Below, in pieces: positions 47,028 through 57,900 of a stretch of DNA of 64,000 nt; position 1 is the stretch's first letter, and the number at the start of each line of letters is the position of its first letter. The stretch spans positions 186,001 to 250,000 of the forward strand of contig OW051494.1 of assembly GCA_932521035.1 (NCBI GenBank), written 5' to 3'. A program made the position numbers and the translations under genes. A model generated the notes under the pieces. It worked only from the letters and a program-made list of their open reading frames with translations. It made no database searches and was not told the DNA's origin. This DNA is from Oscheius dolichura. Lineage: Eukaryota; Nematoda; Chromadorea; Rhabditida; Rhabditidae.

Positions 47028-48915
47028 ATGATTATTCTCCCCCTTCTGCTGCTATTCTATGGAAGTAGAGTGGGTTTCTGACTGGTTATTGAAGAAAGGG
47101 AGGATTTTTAGACAGTTGAAGGAGATGAGTACACAGAATTGGTGAAGAGCGAAGTCGGAGTGAGGATATTACCACTGACGATGGAAATAAACAGCACGGA
47201 AATCGATTATGACGGGAATAATTGCACCCTAACTGCTCACAGGTCAGAGTTTCTCTTTTCCCAATTGCACTTCTATTTATTTCCCCCATATGGGAGAGGG
47301 CCGTTCCCAGCAGCAGTGCAACGCCGGGCCGACCCATGAAGAGGAGCTAGCAAGCCAGCTACCTCTTCAGGTCTCAAAAATCGGTTAACCTTGTATACCA
47401 CAATAGCGGTATATATCGAAGGTTAATTCGATAAGAACGATTACTACACTTTGATCTTAGCCATAAGGCCGAGAAGCGATACTTGTGGCTGCCGAAGCGG
47501 CGACGTCATTCGCGCTTGCTGCCGATTATTTACGGGTGCGGGCGCCGCGTGCTCGGGCACCCGCCAATTTGAGGTTTCGAAATGGCTCTCTTTCACCATT
47601 TTCTCTTGTTATTTTATGTTTTTCACTACCTTTTCGTCTTGCCAATGTTATTTCTGAATGCAAAAGGCTAAAAAACATAAAAATACGCAGATTTCACCCT
47701 ATAATAAGCTAAAATATCATTTTTCAGAGGAACCTGCGGTAATCGAGCCCTTCGTGAGCACGAGAAGATATCCTGGTCGACTAGAGTTTGTTTTCTCTGG
47801 AAATGTGACATCGGTGAGTCGTATTTCTCTCAAATTCATGAGAATTCCCTCCAATAAATTACAGAAGAACACGCAATGCGTGTAGGAGCGTGTTGGATTG
47901 GCTCCAAGAAGAACCCCGTGACTGTTATCAAACCGGACGGGTCTGTCTCTCCCCCAAATAAGATATAGAGCTATTTCAGGTGTACCCAAGAGTCAGCAAT
48001 AATCCGTTCTCCCAGCTACCATTCGAAATCTCGGGCAATGAGCATTGGATGGCTCTCGGTGCGCGAGCTGGGAATGACCCATGTCTATGTCCATTGCCGG
48101 GTGCATTTATGCCATCTATGTGATGAAAATTGCAGAAAAACTACAGTAAGTCGATAATGATTTCAATTTTACTCCTAAAAACCTTTAAAAAACTTGGAAA
48201 ATAGGAAAAAATCAAGTAAAAATCAGTCAATTCCCCCAATTTCTTTATTCTGGTAAAAAATGAGAGCACAAAGCCATTTTCTGGCGAATTTATTAGTTTT
48301 TCAGACTTGGGTCAATAAAGAGAACAAAAAACCTCTGAAAAACAATTGAAAAATAGGAAAAGAAACAGAAAATCGCCAGAAATTTGGATATTTCGAAGAC
48401 TTTGACTACTGTATAAGGAAATCCACCAGAAAACTCCAATTTTCCACCTAAAATATGGTCAATTCTCTTATTTTCTGGTTCCCATAGGTAAAAAAGACGG
48501 AAAATAGCGAAACCCCCAAAAAATTCTGGTTGTTTTCGTATCCTTCTGCTTGAAAATACAGCAATAGTGATATTTTCCCTTTAAAAAGCTGATCAGTTGG
48601 CGGGTTTACCAGTTTTAAACCAGAAAAAAAGCCAGGAATTCATAAAAAATCGATTTTAGCCGTTTTTCTCTCTTGGTTCATGGGGCCATTTTTTAGCTTT
48701 AAAACTTACAGTAAGACCATTTTCAGCCGCCAAACAAGTGCCGGGACGTGATTCCCCCTTCCCGGGACCAGAATCGAGTCTGGAATAATACCGTCATCGA
48801 CGAATTCTGCAATCCACCGACCCTGCTACCAGTTGAAGTCACCTCCCCAGCCTTTTCTTCTTCTTTCTCCCTAATTTCTTCCCTTTTCCTCGTTCTTTTC
48901 ATTTTACGGGTATAA
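47028..48915 (+). CDS. ZP-domain (cuticlin-like) secreted or membrane-anchored protein
   Basis: Six exons: 47028-47069, 47112-47242, 47728-47813, 47865-47940, 47980-48145 and 48727-48915. The start gives a signal peptide (MIILPLLLLFYGSR). The central part reads as ZP-C: EEHAMRVGACWIGSKKNP, IKPDGC, then MTHVYVHCRVHLCHLCDENC, matching the conserved Cys pattern and the VYxHC strand of ZP proteins such as cuticlins, which polymerise in cuticle or on cell surfaces. The C-terminus is hydrophobic (SLISSLFLVLFILRV), a membrane or GPI-type anchor. Frame use in exon 3 is the weak point: the phase-consistent reading is odd (Arg/Trp/Cys-rich), while another frame (RRYPGRLEFVFSGNV) looks more natural but needs other junctions. 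A U2 gene lies antisense inside intron 2. Confidence 0.7.
47284..47480 (-). ncRNA. U2 spliceosomal snRNA gene, copy 2, inside a ZP-gene intron
   Basis: Same start ATCGCTTCTCGGCC, GTGTAGTA branch-site recognition, Sm-type site and final hairpin as copy 1, with a one-base difference in the last hairpin (GGGAGAGGG versus GGGGGAGGG). It is transcribed against the host gene and is unlikely to be made from the host intron. Confidence 0.95.
47481..47550 (-). promoter_or_regulatory. Putative U2 promoter region, copy 2, with half-foldback motif
   Basis: Shares GCGGCGACG, CTGCCGATTATTTACGGGTG and GCGCCGCG with the region upstream of U2 copy 1, at the same distance from the gene. Conserved when much of the flank is not, so a promoter element is likely; not proven. 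Confidence 0.5.
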
Positions 48916-49132
48916 ACATCGGACACTTCTATTTTTCCCAATTGATCTATCAATAATAGGAAGGTACAATAACTGGTAGTAGAATGAGAATAATTCATTG
49001 TAAATGCTGGAAATATGTACACAAAGGCGGAGGGAGTAGAGGGAAGAAGAAGATCAATTGTTTTGGGGGGAGAATTGCTTCGGAAGAGGAGGAGAAGAGG
49101 TGGAATGAGACCCGTTGGAGATCAGTAGGGGG

Positions 49133-52100
49133 TTACTGTGGGACGAGTTTCAATAAAAGATTGTGGATTCCCTCGACTGCCGTGGCGAAACGAGAACTCG
49201 CACTGGCTATCGTTGAGAGATTCTCGGCTATTGACGAGAAAACCTGGAAATTTTGAATTATGTTGGGCATTTATCATGATTTAGGGGCTTGTAGGGTTAC
49301 TGTAACCATTAGAATCATAAATTCGGGTCTTGAAACGAGAGGCAGACGTTTTTCACAGTCTTGTCCTGACCTAGAACCATGTTCCTCCAGAATAGGTAGC
49401 TTTTCTTTCCCTCAAAATGACTGGGAAGGAACATGGACGCCGCCGGTATACATATCACTGCGACGGGGGAATCCCCGCCCATTTTTTTTGAGACTAAAAA
49501 AAGTCAATTTTCAAAAAGCGCTACGGTAATCTTGTTCAGAATTTTGTGCTCTTCATGATGGTATCAAAATATTTTGGAAATTCCGAGTTTTGAGGGGGGA
49601 AATTGGCCTGAAACCCGGAGGAACGCCCTTTTCGAATTTTTTGATCCGGGGTAAGAAAAAAAAACTGTGGGACCCTTTCAAAACGTTTCTAGACCTCTGC
49701 CAGCTTCGAAAAGGCGGAAAATAACCTCAGGACCCATTCAACCGGGCTTAGACTGAACAAAGCCCAAGAATTCCTCCGCATGCCCCCTGGTCATTTTCCC
49801 CTTCCTTCTTCTCCCTTACCTCATCTTTTGACGTTGTTTTTGGCTCTTCCACGGGCATTTTCGGCTCCTCCACCTCGATTTTACATCTTTTTATCTTCGG
49901 CTCCTCGATGGAACTGTGCTCCGGTTCGGGAGAGACGTCAACTTCCGGTTTGAGGAAGGACAGCGCCTCTGGAGGCAGACTCTGGAGCTATTGTTATCAC
50001 TTTTCCCCCTGTTACTAGACTTACATTTAGGAGTAGTTTAATAGAGTCCGTCATATTGAGGGCGTCCATTCCTAGGGCATAATTCGAGAAGAAGCTGGTG
50101 TCGACCTCGTCCTCGGGGCTGGGGAGACGCGGCTCCGGGACGGAGGAGTCGTTCATCTCGCTCTTGATCTGCCGCTGATCCATCCACATCTTCCGGAAGT
50201 GGAGGTAGATTATACGGTCACACGGCTTGCACAGGGCATTCTCCTTCAACATCTCGTTGTCCACGTTCTCTTCCGTCACCGCGACTCCATTCTCCGTCAG
50301 GGTCCTGAAGGGAAAATCTATTTTTTTAAACTGGAACACGATCAATTCTGGCTTCCCTTCCCCTAACCTCCAATGTCAAAAGGGAACAACCCAGCCCAGC
50401 CCGGCCACCCCCCGTTACGTGTCCTTTTCTGGAATGCCGCGGCCTTTTCACATAAAGACGCCGCCTATGTCGGGGTCGGGGGATGACTGGTCGCAGAATG
50501 AGACACTCCAAAGGAAAGGTGATGGGCGGATGGTGGTGGAAAAGAGGACAACCAGAGACAGGGTACCGTATACCCATGCTGGAGAGCGCAAAGAGCAAAT
50601 TTTTTGAAATTGGGTCATTATAAACGAAAAATGGTGGGATATCGGCTCCTGAACCGAAAAAGGCCCAAAATAAGACTGAAATAGAGGCACAGTTGACCAT
50701 TTTTTGTACTTTTAAAGGTCTAAAATACCCCCTAGAATGGCGGGATACCATATCTTCCCGGGTAAAACTGTAAAATTAGTGAAAACGGGACTATCCAGGG
50801 AATAATGGTTACTGTACCACTTCCCGGGGCGAAAAATTCAAATTAAAAGCGGGAAAGGGATACTGTAACTTATTTTTTACATTTTTAAATGCCTAAATTT
50901 ACTAAAAAGGTAGATTCATATATTGAAATACTATAACATGGTGCTAGAAAGTTTAAATGGCCAGGAAAAGGAAGAAGGTCTTCTCAGGGCAGGAAGTTCA
51001 ATAAAAAGGTACTGTAATCTATTTTTTTGGAGTTTAAAGGTCTAAATTGGCTACAAGGGAACCATTTTATTTTAATCTAGAGTACCGTAACCCAAGGCTA
51101 CCAGTTTAAAAATCACTCAAAAAAAACCCACTCTGTGACGGCGTAGAATCTCCTCCTAGTCACCTTGAGCCGGAGGTGCCATTGTGACCGTAGATATTCC
51201 ACCGAATACTCAGCATTGTGTTTATCCTTCAACATCTGAGCTATCTGTACCCAAGCATTCTTATAATGCCCGCTTTTCTGATGAATCCCTCCAGATTTCA
51301 AGTCGGCCACTGCTTGTACAAAGTCATTCAACTGTTCCGTGGTCATCTTTCGGGGACGATCATCTAAAAAGATCTATCTCTCTCTCCTTTTCTAATCTTT
51401 CCGATTTCGATTTTTCCCCTTCCCCGGCGTCCTCTCTCCCGATTTTCAAATGGGTCTTTGTGTCCCCGGGTGGCCCCCGTGGTTGATTTATCGGCGCCTC
51501 TCTGTCCTCTCTCCTCTCCTCTCCCCCGGCGACCTGTATGTCCAGAGAGGACAGGAGAGAGACCCCGCCGGCCTGTGGTCAGCCCCCTCCCGCTACCTAT
51601 CCCCCCGCTCCTCTCCTCTCCCCTACAGTGTTTATGCGTACCGTCGTGGGAGTTGAGGGGGTCGCGGGGAATAACAACAGTCCCGCTCCCCCCTCTCCCC
51701 TCCCGCCGCTCTCTTTACTTCCAAATGACAGGCGGAAGTGGCCGAGGAGGGGGACTTTTCGTGGGGAGGAGGAGGTGTAAGGAGTTTCGGCGGGAAAAAT
51801 TTGAGGGATGGCCTTGAAGGGGGACGAGGGGAAGGAATGAGGCAAGGCTATCGCATGGAACGATCTCTCAAGGGGGGACAGGCAGGGGGTTGCGGCTGAC
51901 TTTTTTTTTGGAGAACGGAGTGACCATGAGGGGAGAGAGTAGAGAGAACAAAGAAGATGACTGGGAGCGATTTATAGGAGGGACAGTTAAACCACCGGGA
52001 AATCGGCCATTTTGAAGGTAATTTCGCTAAAATCGCCCCTTCCAACAGTATTCAGACGCAATTTTTTGAATTTTCGACATTATTAGGAACTTCTAAATGC

Positions 52101-52910
52101 ATTTTTTTGGTACAAAAGGCTTCCAGGGGATTTTGGAGCAAGAAATTTGGTGTAAAAGCCGAATTTTGTCCACCTGACCCCAGTATTATGGCGAAATTCG
52201 GTGAAATCCCTCTCCAAACGTCATAAAGGCTCTGTTCAAGCTTTGGTCAACTTCAGGGAGATCGTTTTGTATGCTCTTCTTGGGTACAAAACATTAAAAA
52301 TGATTTAAAAAACGAAATGTCAGAGAAAAGTCCGTATTTTGCCCTTTTCCCGGGCGGATAAGGCCACTGTCCTCCCTTTGCTCCTTCGAAAACAGTCCCA
52401 GCCGCCAAAATAAGCCACCTGTCCGCCCGTTCCCTCTGAGAAAATCCCCATCGGGCACTTCTAGTCTGATCCGGGCCCATTGTTCCTCCAAATCCCGAGA
52501 CTGACAGCGGGGGAAAGTACTATATGAGGTCAATTAGCGTCCAAGGGACAGCACACACACACCTCCTCGCCCCCACTCCCTCCCCCGGAGACCGGATGAC
52601 TCCGATGAAAACCGGGATCTTTTGGATGTTTGCCAGGGCGCGAGCTCGGGAAAAAATGTTTTGAAATTCTCTCTCTCCTGGTTTTCTCCCGGTCCCCCGG
52701 GGGGAAGATGACGCGATTTGACCGGGAAAAGGGCAGACAGGAGAGCCAGTTGGAGAGACCACGGGCTGGGAACAAAGAGGTCAGCTGGGGATGAGAACAC
52801 GATCCGGGGGATGGATAAGGAAGAGTGGACAAGAAGGGAAACTAACCATTCTCATAAAGATTAGAGAGGATTTTCCGTTTGGAAGGGAGCAGGGAGGAAA
52901 GTGACCTCAT
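49133..52910 (-). CDS. SANT/Myb-like DNA-binding protein
   Basis: Five exons on the minus strand: 52910-52847, 51363-51132, 50304 to about 50024, about 49990-49800, and about 49253-49133. The ATG at 52910 gives MRSLSSLLPSKRKILSNLYE. Exon 2 encodes a helical domain, KMTTEQLNDFVQAVADLKSG and NAWVQIAQMLKDKHN with YLRSQWHLRLK, resembling trihelix/SANT-like DNA-binding domains with spaced Trp residues. Exon 3 has CKPCDRIIYLHFRKMWMDQR and an acidic Pro-rich part; exon 4 has EEPKIKRCKIEVEEPK repeats. The last exon has a Ser/Ala-rich helix SIAENLSTIASASSRFATAV. It faces the ZP gene tail to tail, about 220 bases apart. Likely nuclear; family not exactly named. Confidence 0.6.
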
Positions 52911-54097
52911 CCCGGTAGCGGCCGGTTGCGCAATGGCCTATCTGCGGCTGTCCGCAGAGGAGAGGGGGACATTCCCTCCATTATAAACAGGAGCCACATG
53001 TGACCGACTCTCTAACCTTGGTTTTCCCCCGTATTTGAAGGGCTTGAAGGGAAAAGGGTCCCGAGAGGAAGAGGGACGAACCTAGGCCGAATAAACTCCT
53101 GACGGTATGATGATCGTCCATGTTGATGATGGGCTGCATCTTCTTTTTGGGAAGTATGACTTTCTTGGAGAAGGAGACGAGAGGAAGAGCGGGAGCCACT
53201 GCGCGTGTCCGGTAGGAAGGGGGCAGAGCGAGGAGGTCCGATTCCGCGGATCGAATCGATGACTGTGTCCCGCGACCCGCCAAGGTCAGGCTGGGGTATT
53301 GCTCGTCCTAATGCTCTCCTACGACGGTATAGTCTCTCTTGTCAACGCATCGGGGGGAGGGGGGAGGAGGGGCGGTACGGGGCTGGCGCGCGGCCTGACG
53401 GACCGGCGACCCCCTCCTCCGAGACAACACCACCACCATCGCCGCCGCCGCAGCTACCAGCAGCAGCAGCCCCCTCCCCAACTGCTGCGCAAACTCTCCC
53501 TCGCTCGCGCTCTTTTCCTCTTCCCGCCGGCGGCCGGGTGTCCCCCGACCCACAACCATCGTCCACTCGCCTTCTCCTCGCGGGGGGTAAGGCCTCTCGC
53601 CCGGGCGGAGGCGGCGAACTATACCAAACACAATAGTATTGAAAGAGATCGAGGGGGAGGAAGAGAGAGATGAACTGGTCCCGGGCAGGGGGACAAGGCA
53701 ATTGGTGGGGGACAGGCCATTTGGAGAGAGAGAGAGACGGATCGGGAAGGCAAGGGTCAGCGGGAGGATGGGATTTAAAGGTCTCAGGGGATCTAGAGAA
53801 TAATTTGAAGAAGGTATACTGTAGAAACATCTACTGTAGAAGATAAAAATACAGAGGGAAGAAAAGAGAGAAACGAAGGATTACCATACCAATTGGTCGG
53901 AGTCCCAGCTCGCCTCCCTATTTATGGAGCAAAAGTGCACAAGACTTCAATTTTAAATTAATTTTCATTGATTAAAATGAGAAGAACTACATTTATACGC
54001 CATTTGGAGGAAGGACGAATCGTTCTTTGCACTTCCAACACAAATTCCCCCCTTTGAAATGGGCTAGTCACCGCCCGCCGAGAGCGAGTGCAATGTG
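52911..54097. other. GC-rich stretch upstream of the SANT-like gene, no supported gene
   Basis: Contains many overlapping frames driven by GC-rich, repetitive sequence (for example at 53300-53650, with CAG and CGG runs). Likely 5' region of the SANT-like gene. A minus frame at 53283-52981 (with KKVILPKKKMQPIINMDDHH) might be an upstream exon. Confidence 0.3.
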
Positions 54098-54169
54098 GGG
54101 GATATAGCTCAGTGGTAGAGCGCTCCCTTAGCATGGGAGAGGACTGGGGTTCAATTCCCTATATCTCCA
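54098..54169 (+). tRNA. tRNA-Ala(AGC), first of a pair downstream of the zinc-finger gene
   Basis: Intact 72-base gene as in the introns of ceramidase and SLC26; starts 407 bases before the next copy. Confidence 0.95.
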
Positions 54170-54270
54170 ATAACATTTTTGCTTTTTTGCTTTACACTTT
54201 TGCATGGGGAAGGAATGTTTTTGACCCGATTTTGTTACTTTTTTTGCTACATTTGTTGTAAACACTATAT

Positions 54271-54416
54271 TTTCGCTTATTTTAAAGTCAACTGGTTGAT
54301 AAATTCAATTCAAACGGTAGATTCCTTATCTTTTCGACTATTTGCAGTCTAATAGCAGCCTTTTTTGGGTCCCCTGCTTTCTGTAATCGTATCCAAAGGT
54401 CGTTTTTATACTGTAG
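54271..54416 (+). pseudogene. Ceramidase exon relic between tRNA-Ala genes
   Basis: TTTTAAAGTCAACTGGTTGA and TTATCTTTTCGACTATTTGC match the ceramidase exon 4/5 relics found in the SLC26 introns, with the same internal deletion and more decay. Confidence 0.7.
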
Positions 54417-54504
54417 GGACTGCTTACAAAATAAAGAGTCCAAAGAAATGGTTCCCCGCTTCGGTATTATCAAGAGAACCCATCCTGTTTACACCCTCCT
54501 GGCT

Positions 54505-54576
54505 GGGGATATAGCTCAGTGGTAGAGCGCTCCCTTAGCATGGGAGAGGACTGGGGTTCAATTCCCTATATCTCCA
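54505..54576 (+). tRNA. tRNA-Ala(AGC), second of a pair downstream of the zinc-finger gene
   Basis: Intact 72-base gene with the shared upstream block TTCGGTATTATCAAGAGAAC and the T-rich tail. Confidence 0.95.
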
Positions 54577-54914
54577 AAAATATTTTTGCTTTTTTGCTAA
54601 CCACTTTCCCATTCTTTTGAGCTCTTCTTGGGCTCATTTTTTACATTTTTTCGTATAAAACACGTCGATAGAACCGTTTATTAGCCTTATCGCGAGTTTG
54701 CTACCCGTATATACTCGTATCTAATAGAAGCGATAGGAAACATGACAAATAAGACACAAGAGAACAACAAAACTAACAAAATGTTATACATTAAAAACTA
54801 TCTAGTCGCTGATAGACCCAAAAATTCATTCATTTCCGGTGGACACGTTATTTGAGGGGATGCTAGTTGGTTAACGGCGAAGAGAAGAAGCTAAAGTTTG
54901 GAATTAATTACGTT

Positions 54915-57900
54915 TTAACGAGAAAGCAATACCTCATGTTCCCCATTGATGTGGGTGGTTACTTCGTCTGCATTCAATTTTTTCCGGCAGAACTGACAGT
55001 GGAGGGGGTCGCTGCCTCCAATGTTGTGGTACCTTCGGCAGTGAGAGAGGAGTTGGGAGTGCTGGAAAGGGCCACAATTAGACAGCCAGGAGAATATTGG
55101 AGAGCCACAGTTAGACAGCGACGGCAAAAAGGGCCACAGTTAGACAGCGTACCTTTTCGAATCCCTCCATACAGACTTTGCAGGTGTAGCGAACAACACA
55201 AGCATGGCGATGATAATGACTTAAATTGTTGAACCGGCCACAGAGGACTCCCTCAAATGGAGAACCGATACCGCAGAGGGAACAACAACGCCCGGAGCTG
55301 AAATACTCGATAATTCGGTGGATGGACAGTGGCTTACCCACAACGGCGATGAGTAGCATCGTGCAAAGCTTTAGCTTCTTCCGTGGCGAACGGCTGATTG
55401 CACATGCTGAAAAAGTTTTATGGTAATTAAAAAAGGAGGAATTAACCTCGTATGAGAGAACATAGCCCGGTGTTGGGTGCTCAAATGAGCTTGGAGGTTA
55501 CTGGGATTATCGAAGCCGACGGCACAATTCGGGACAGGGCAGCGGAGATCAAATTGTACTCGTCCGTGTTGATCTGAAAGGGACAGCAATATACCGTAAT
55601 CCTTCAGAGACAAATATCCCACCCTCAAAGCAGCCGGGAAATGCGAAAAAAAAAACACACCCGTACAATCTCGGCGGCTGGGAGGATAGGCACGCCGCGG
55701 TGCGAAAACTGAAAGACCTGCCAGCTGCCGAGATTTTACGGGTGCGGCTGCGCGGAAATGGCGCGTTTCCTCAGGGAACTTGAAGAGCTACAGTAACCGT
55801 ATAAAGACATACTTGCTCGAGAATGTTCCGCCATCATGTGTGCTACAATATCGGTCTCATTACTGAAGCATTTCCAGCAATGGGAGCAGAGCAGCTGTCC
55901 CATCATCCGCAGTCCCGCAACATGGTGACCGTGCAACTTTGCCGCGCTCATATTACTCAACGGAGAATTCTTACAGCTCTAAAAATAGCAGTTTTAAAGA
56001 AAACACGGGAGCTCACGGTTTCACGGCATCTATTGGCAGCTTTGAGTAGATTAATAAATTGTTGGTGGGTTATCTGCTCCGAGTCAAGCTGGGCGTAGAG
56101 CTGCTGGAGGGTGACTGTGTAGGCGACTTTATCCAATGCGGGATAGGCGTATTCCACGTAGTTATATGTGAGCATACTGGCTTGTTGATGGTTGGAGACG
56201 ACGAACTGGAAAATAAATAGAGTTTAGGGAGGAATTTGGGGAAGAAAGTGTGGCGATACTTGGCGGAAGGGGGTTTAGACCGAAAAACGTCACGTTTAAA
56301 AATACTGGACTAGTCATTTTGTAGAGAATTTCCTGAACAATCTGGCAGTATCAATACCTTTAGATAAATGTAACGATAACCCTGTAACGATGGTTTAAAG
56401 TCTGATAGCGCGCCATTTTGAACTGTTATTACAGTGTTGCGAAATAATGATTTTTTTTGTTTAAAAAGGCCCGATTTTTAAAAATTGATTAATCGATCCT
56501 GTTCAGAATTTTCTGCTCTATCGGCTGCATTAAACATTTTCCGGAAATTCAATTCTACTGGAAAGTTATCGCCTCGGGAAGCCGATATTCTCTAAATCTC
56601 CAAAATAGAGACAATTCCTTACCGTATTTGAATTAATCACGGACACAGCATGTGGATTAACATGCTGGAAGCACACGCTGTTATTCCTGGTCATCTGTAA
56701 ACTTCAAAATTTGAAGAAGAGTGGATGAAGGCTTACCCGTTGACGGATACCAGTCAAGAGACCCACCCCCGACAGGTGGGCGGCGCTGGTTAGGATGACA
56801 GTCACGTAGTCTTCCGTCTTCCCCATCAGTCGAACCAAAAACTTGGCCGAGAGCTGGCCGTCGCAGACGGCACAGGTGCCCATGATAGTGTCTCCCGGCC
56901 GGCGGACCTCAGGCCGTGGCTGTACTACTTGTTGATTCTGATGGACCGGTCTTAGAATCTCGGGAGGAGGAGGCAGTTCTTCCGCTGCCTGGGGGGCTGC
57001 TTGTCGGGAGGCCTCCAACTGTAGGGCCATTAGGGGATGGGCAGCCGCTGGTCGGGGGGCCACAGCCGCCAGAGGGGGGATCATCTCCGCCGCATAGTAG
57101 GGCACATCAGCCGCGGGGACGTCCATTTGAAACTGAGGCATCTAAAGACGATAAAATGAGAAAAAAATAGAAAGAAAGCGTACCCGTGGGCCGTGCTGCC
57201 GTTCCAAATTGATCTGGTGGGTTAGGCGACCCAACATGGCGGTCAACTCGGCTTGCCGGACCCTCAACTGGCCCACTTGGTGTCCCTGTTGAGCCTCCAT
57301 GGCGATCCTCCTGCTATTAATTCCTAGCTGGTCCTCAACATGGCGAACTCGGCTTTCAGGATCAGAAACAGTCGGCAGGGTGATTCTTTGGAAGACGGAA
57401 TGCTGCGGCCGCAGTTGAACAACTTCTGGCGGGCCTCGACTAGAGGCGGACGATGTGGAATGGCGGGGAGTTTGGCCTACACGAGCTGGAGATGCTCCTG
57501 ATCTCGATCGAGACGACTGTCTCTGTAAAATTCTCATTTTAGAGACAAAGCCAGGAAACTGACCGAGAGCTGATTGACTAGAGCAGATGGACCAGCAGAC
57601 GGCCGTGTTGGTGGCGTCTGCAAAATTGTTATATGTTAGAAAATGCAGAATTTTTTCCTGATCATGATTATCTAATTTAAAAATTAGAAAAACATTTAAA
57701 TTTTGAAGATAATGGCGCTAAACTACAGCAAGGCGAATTTCGTCCAACGCGCTGCACGCCATTTACGCGGGGCGCGCGCTCTTACAGTTAGTCAGAAAAA
57801 GGTTAGTATTAATATTCTATTTCTAATTTTTATTAAACGGAAGTATTAATACAGGTAACAGAAGCTATCGGTTAATAGAGGAATTGTGTAAAACCCTTCT

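Noticed and set aside
53205..53830. Long overlapping frames on both strands
   Set aside because: High GC and repeats keep several frames open at once; none shows a domain.
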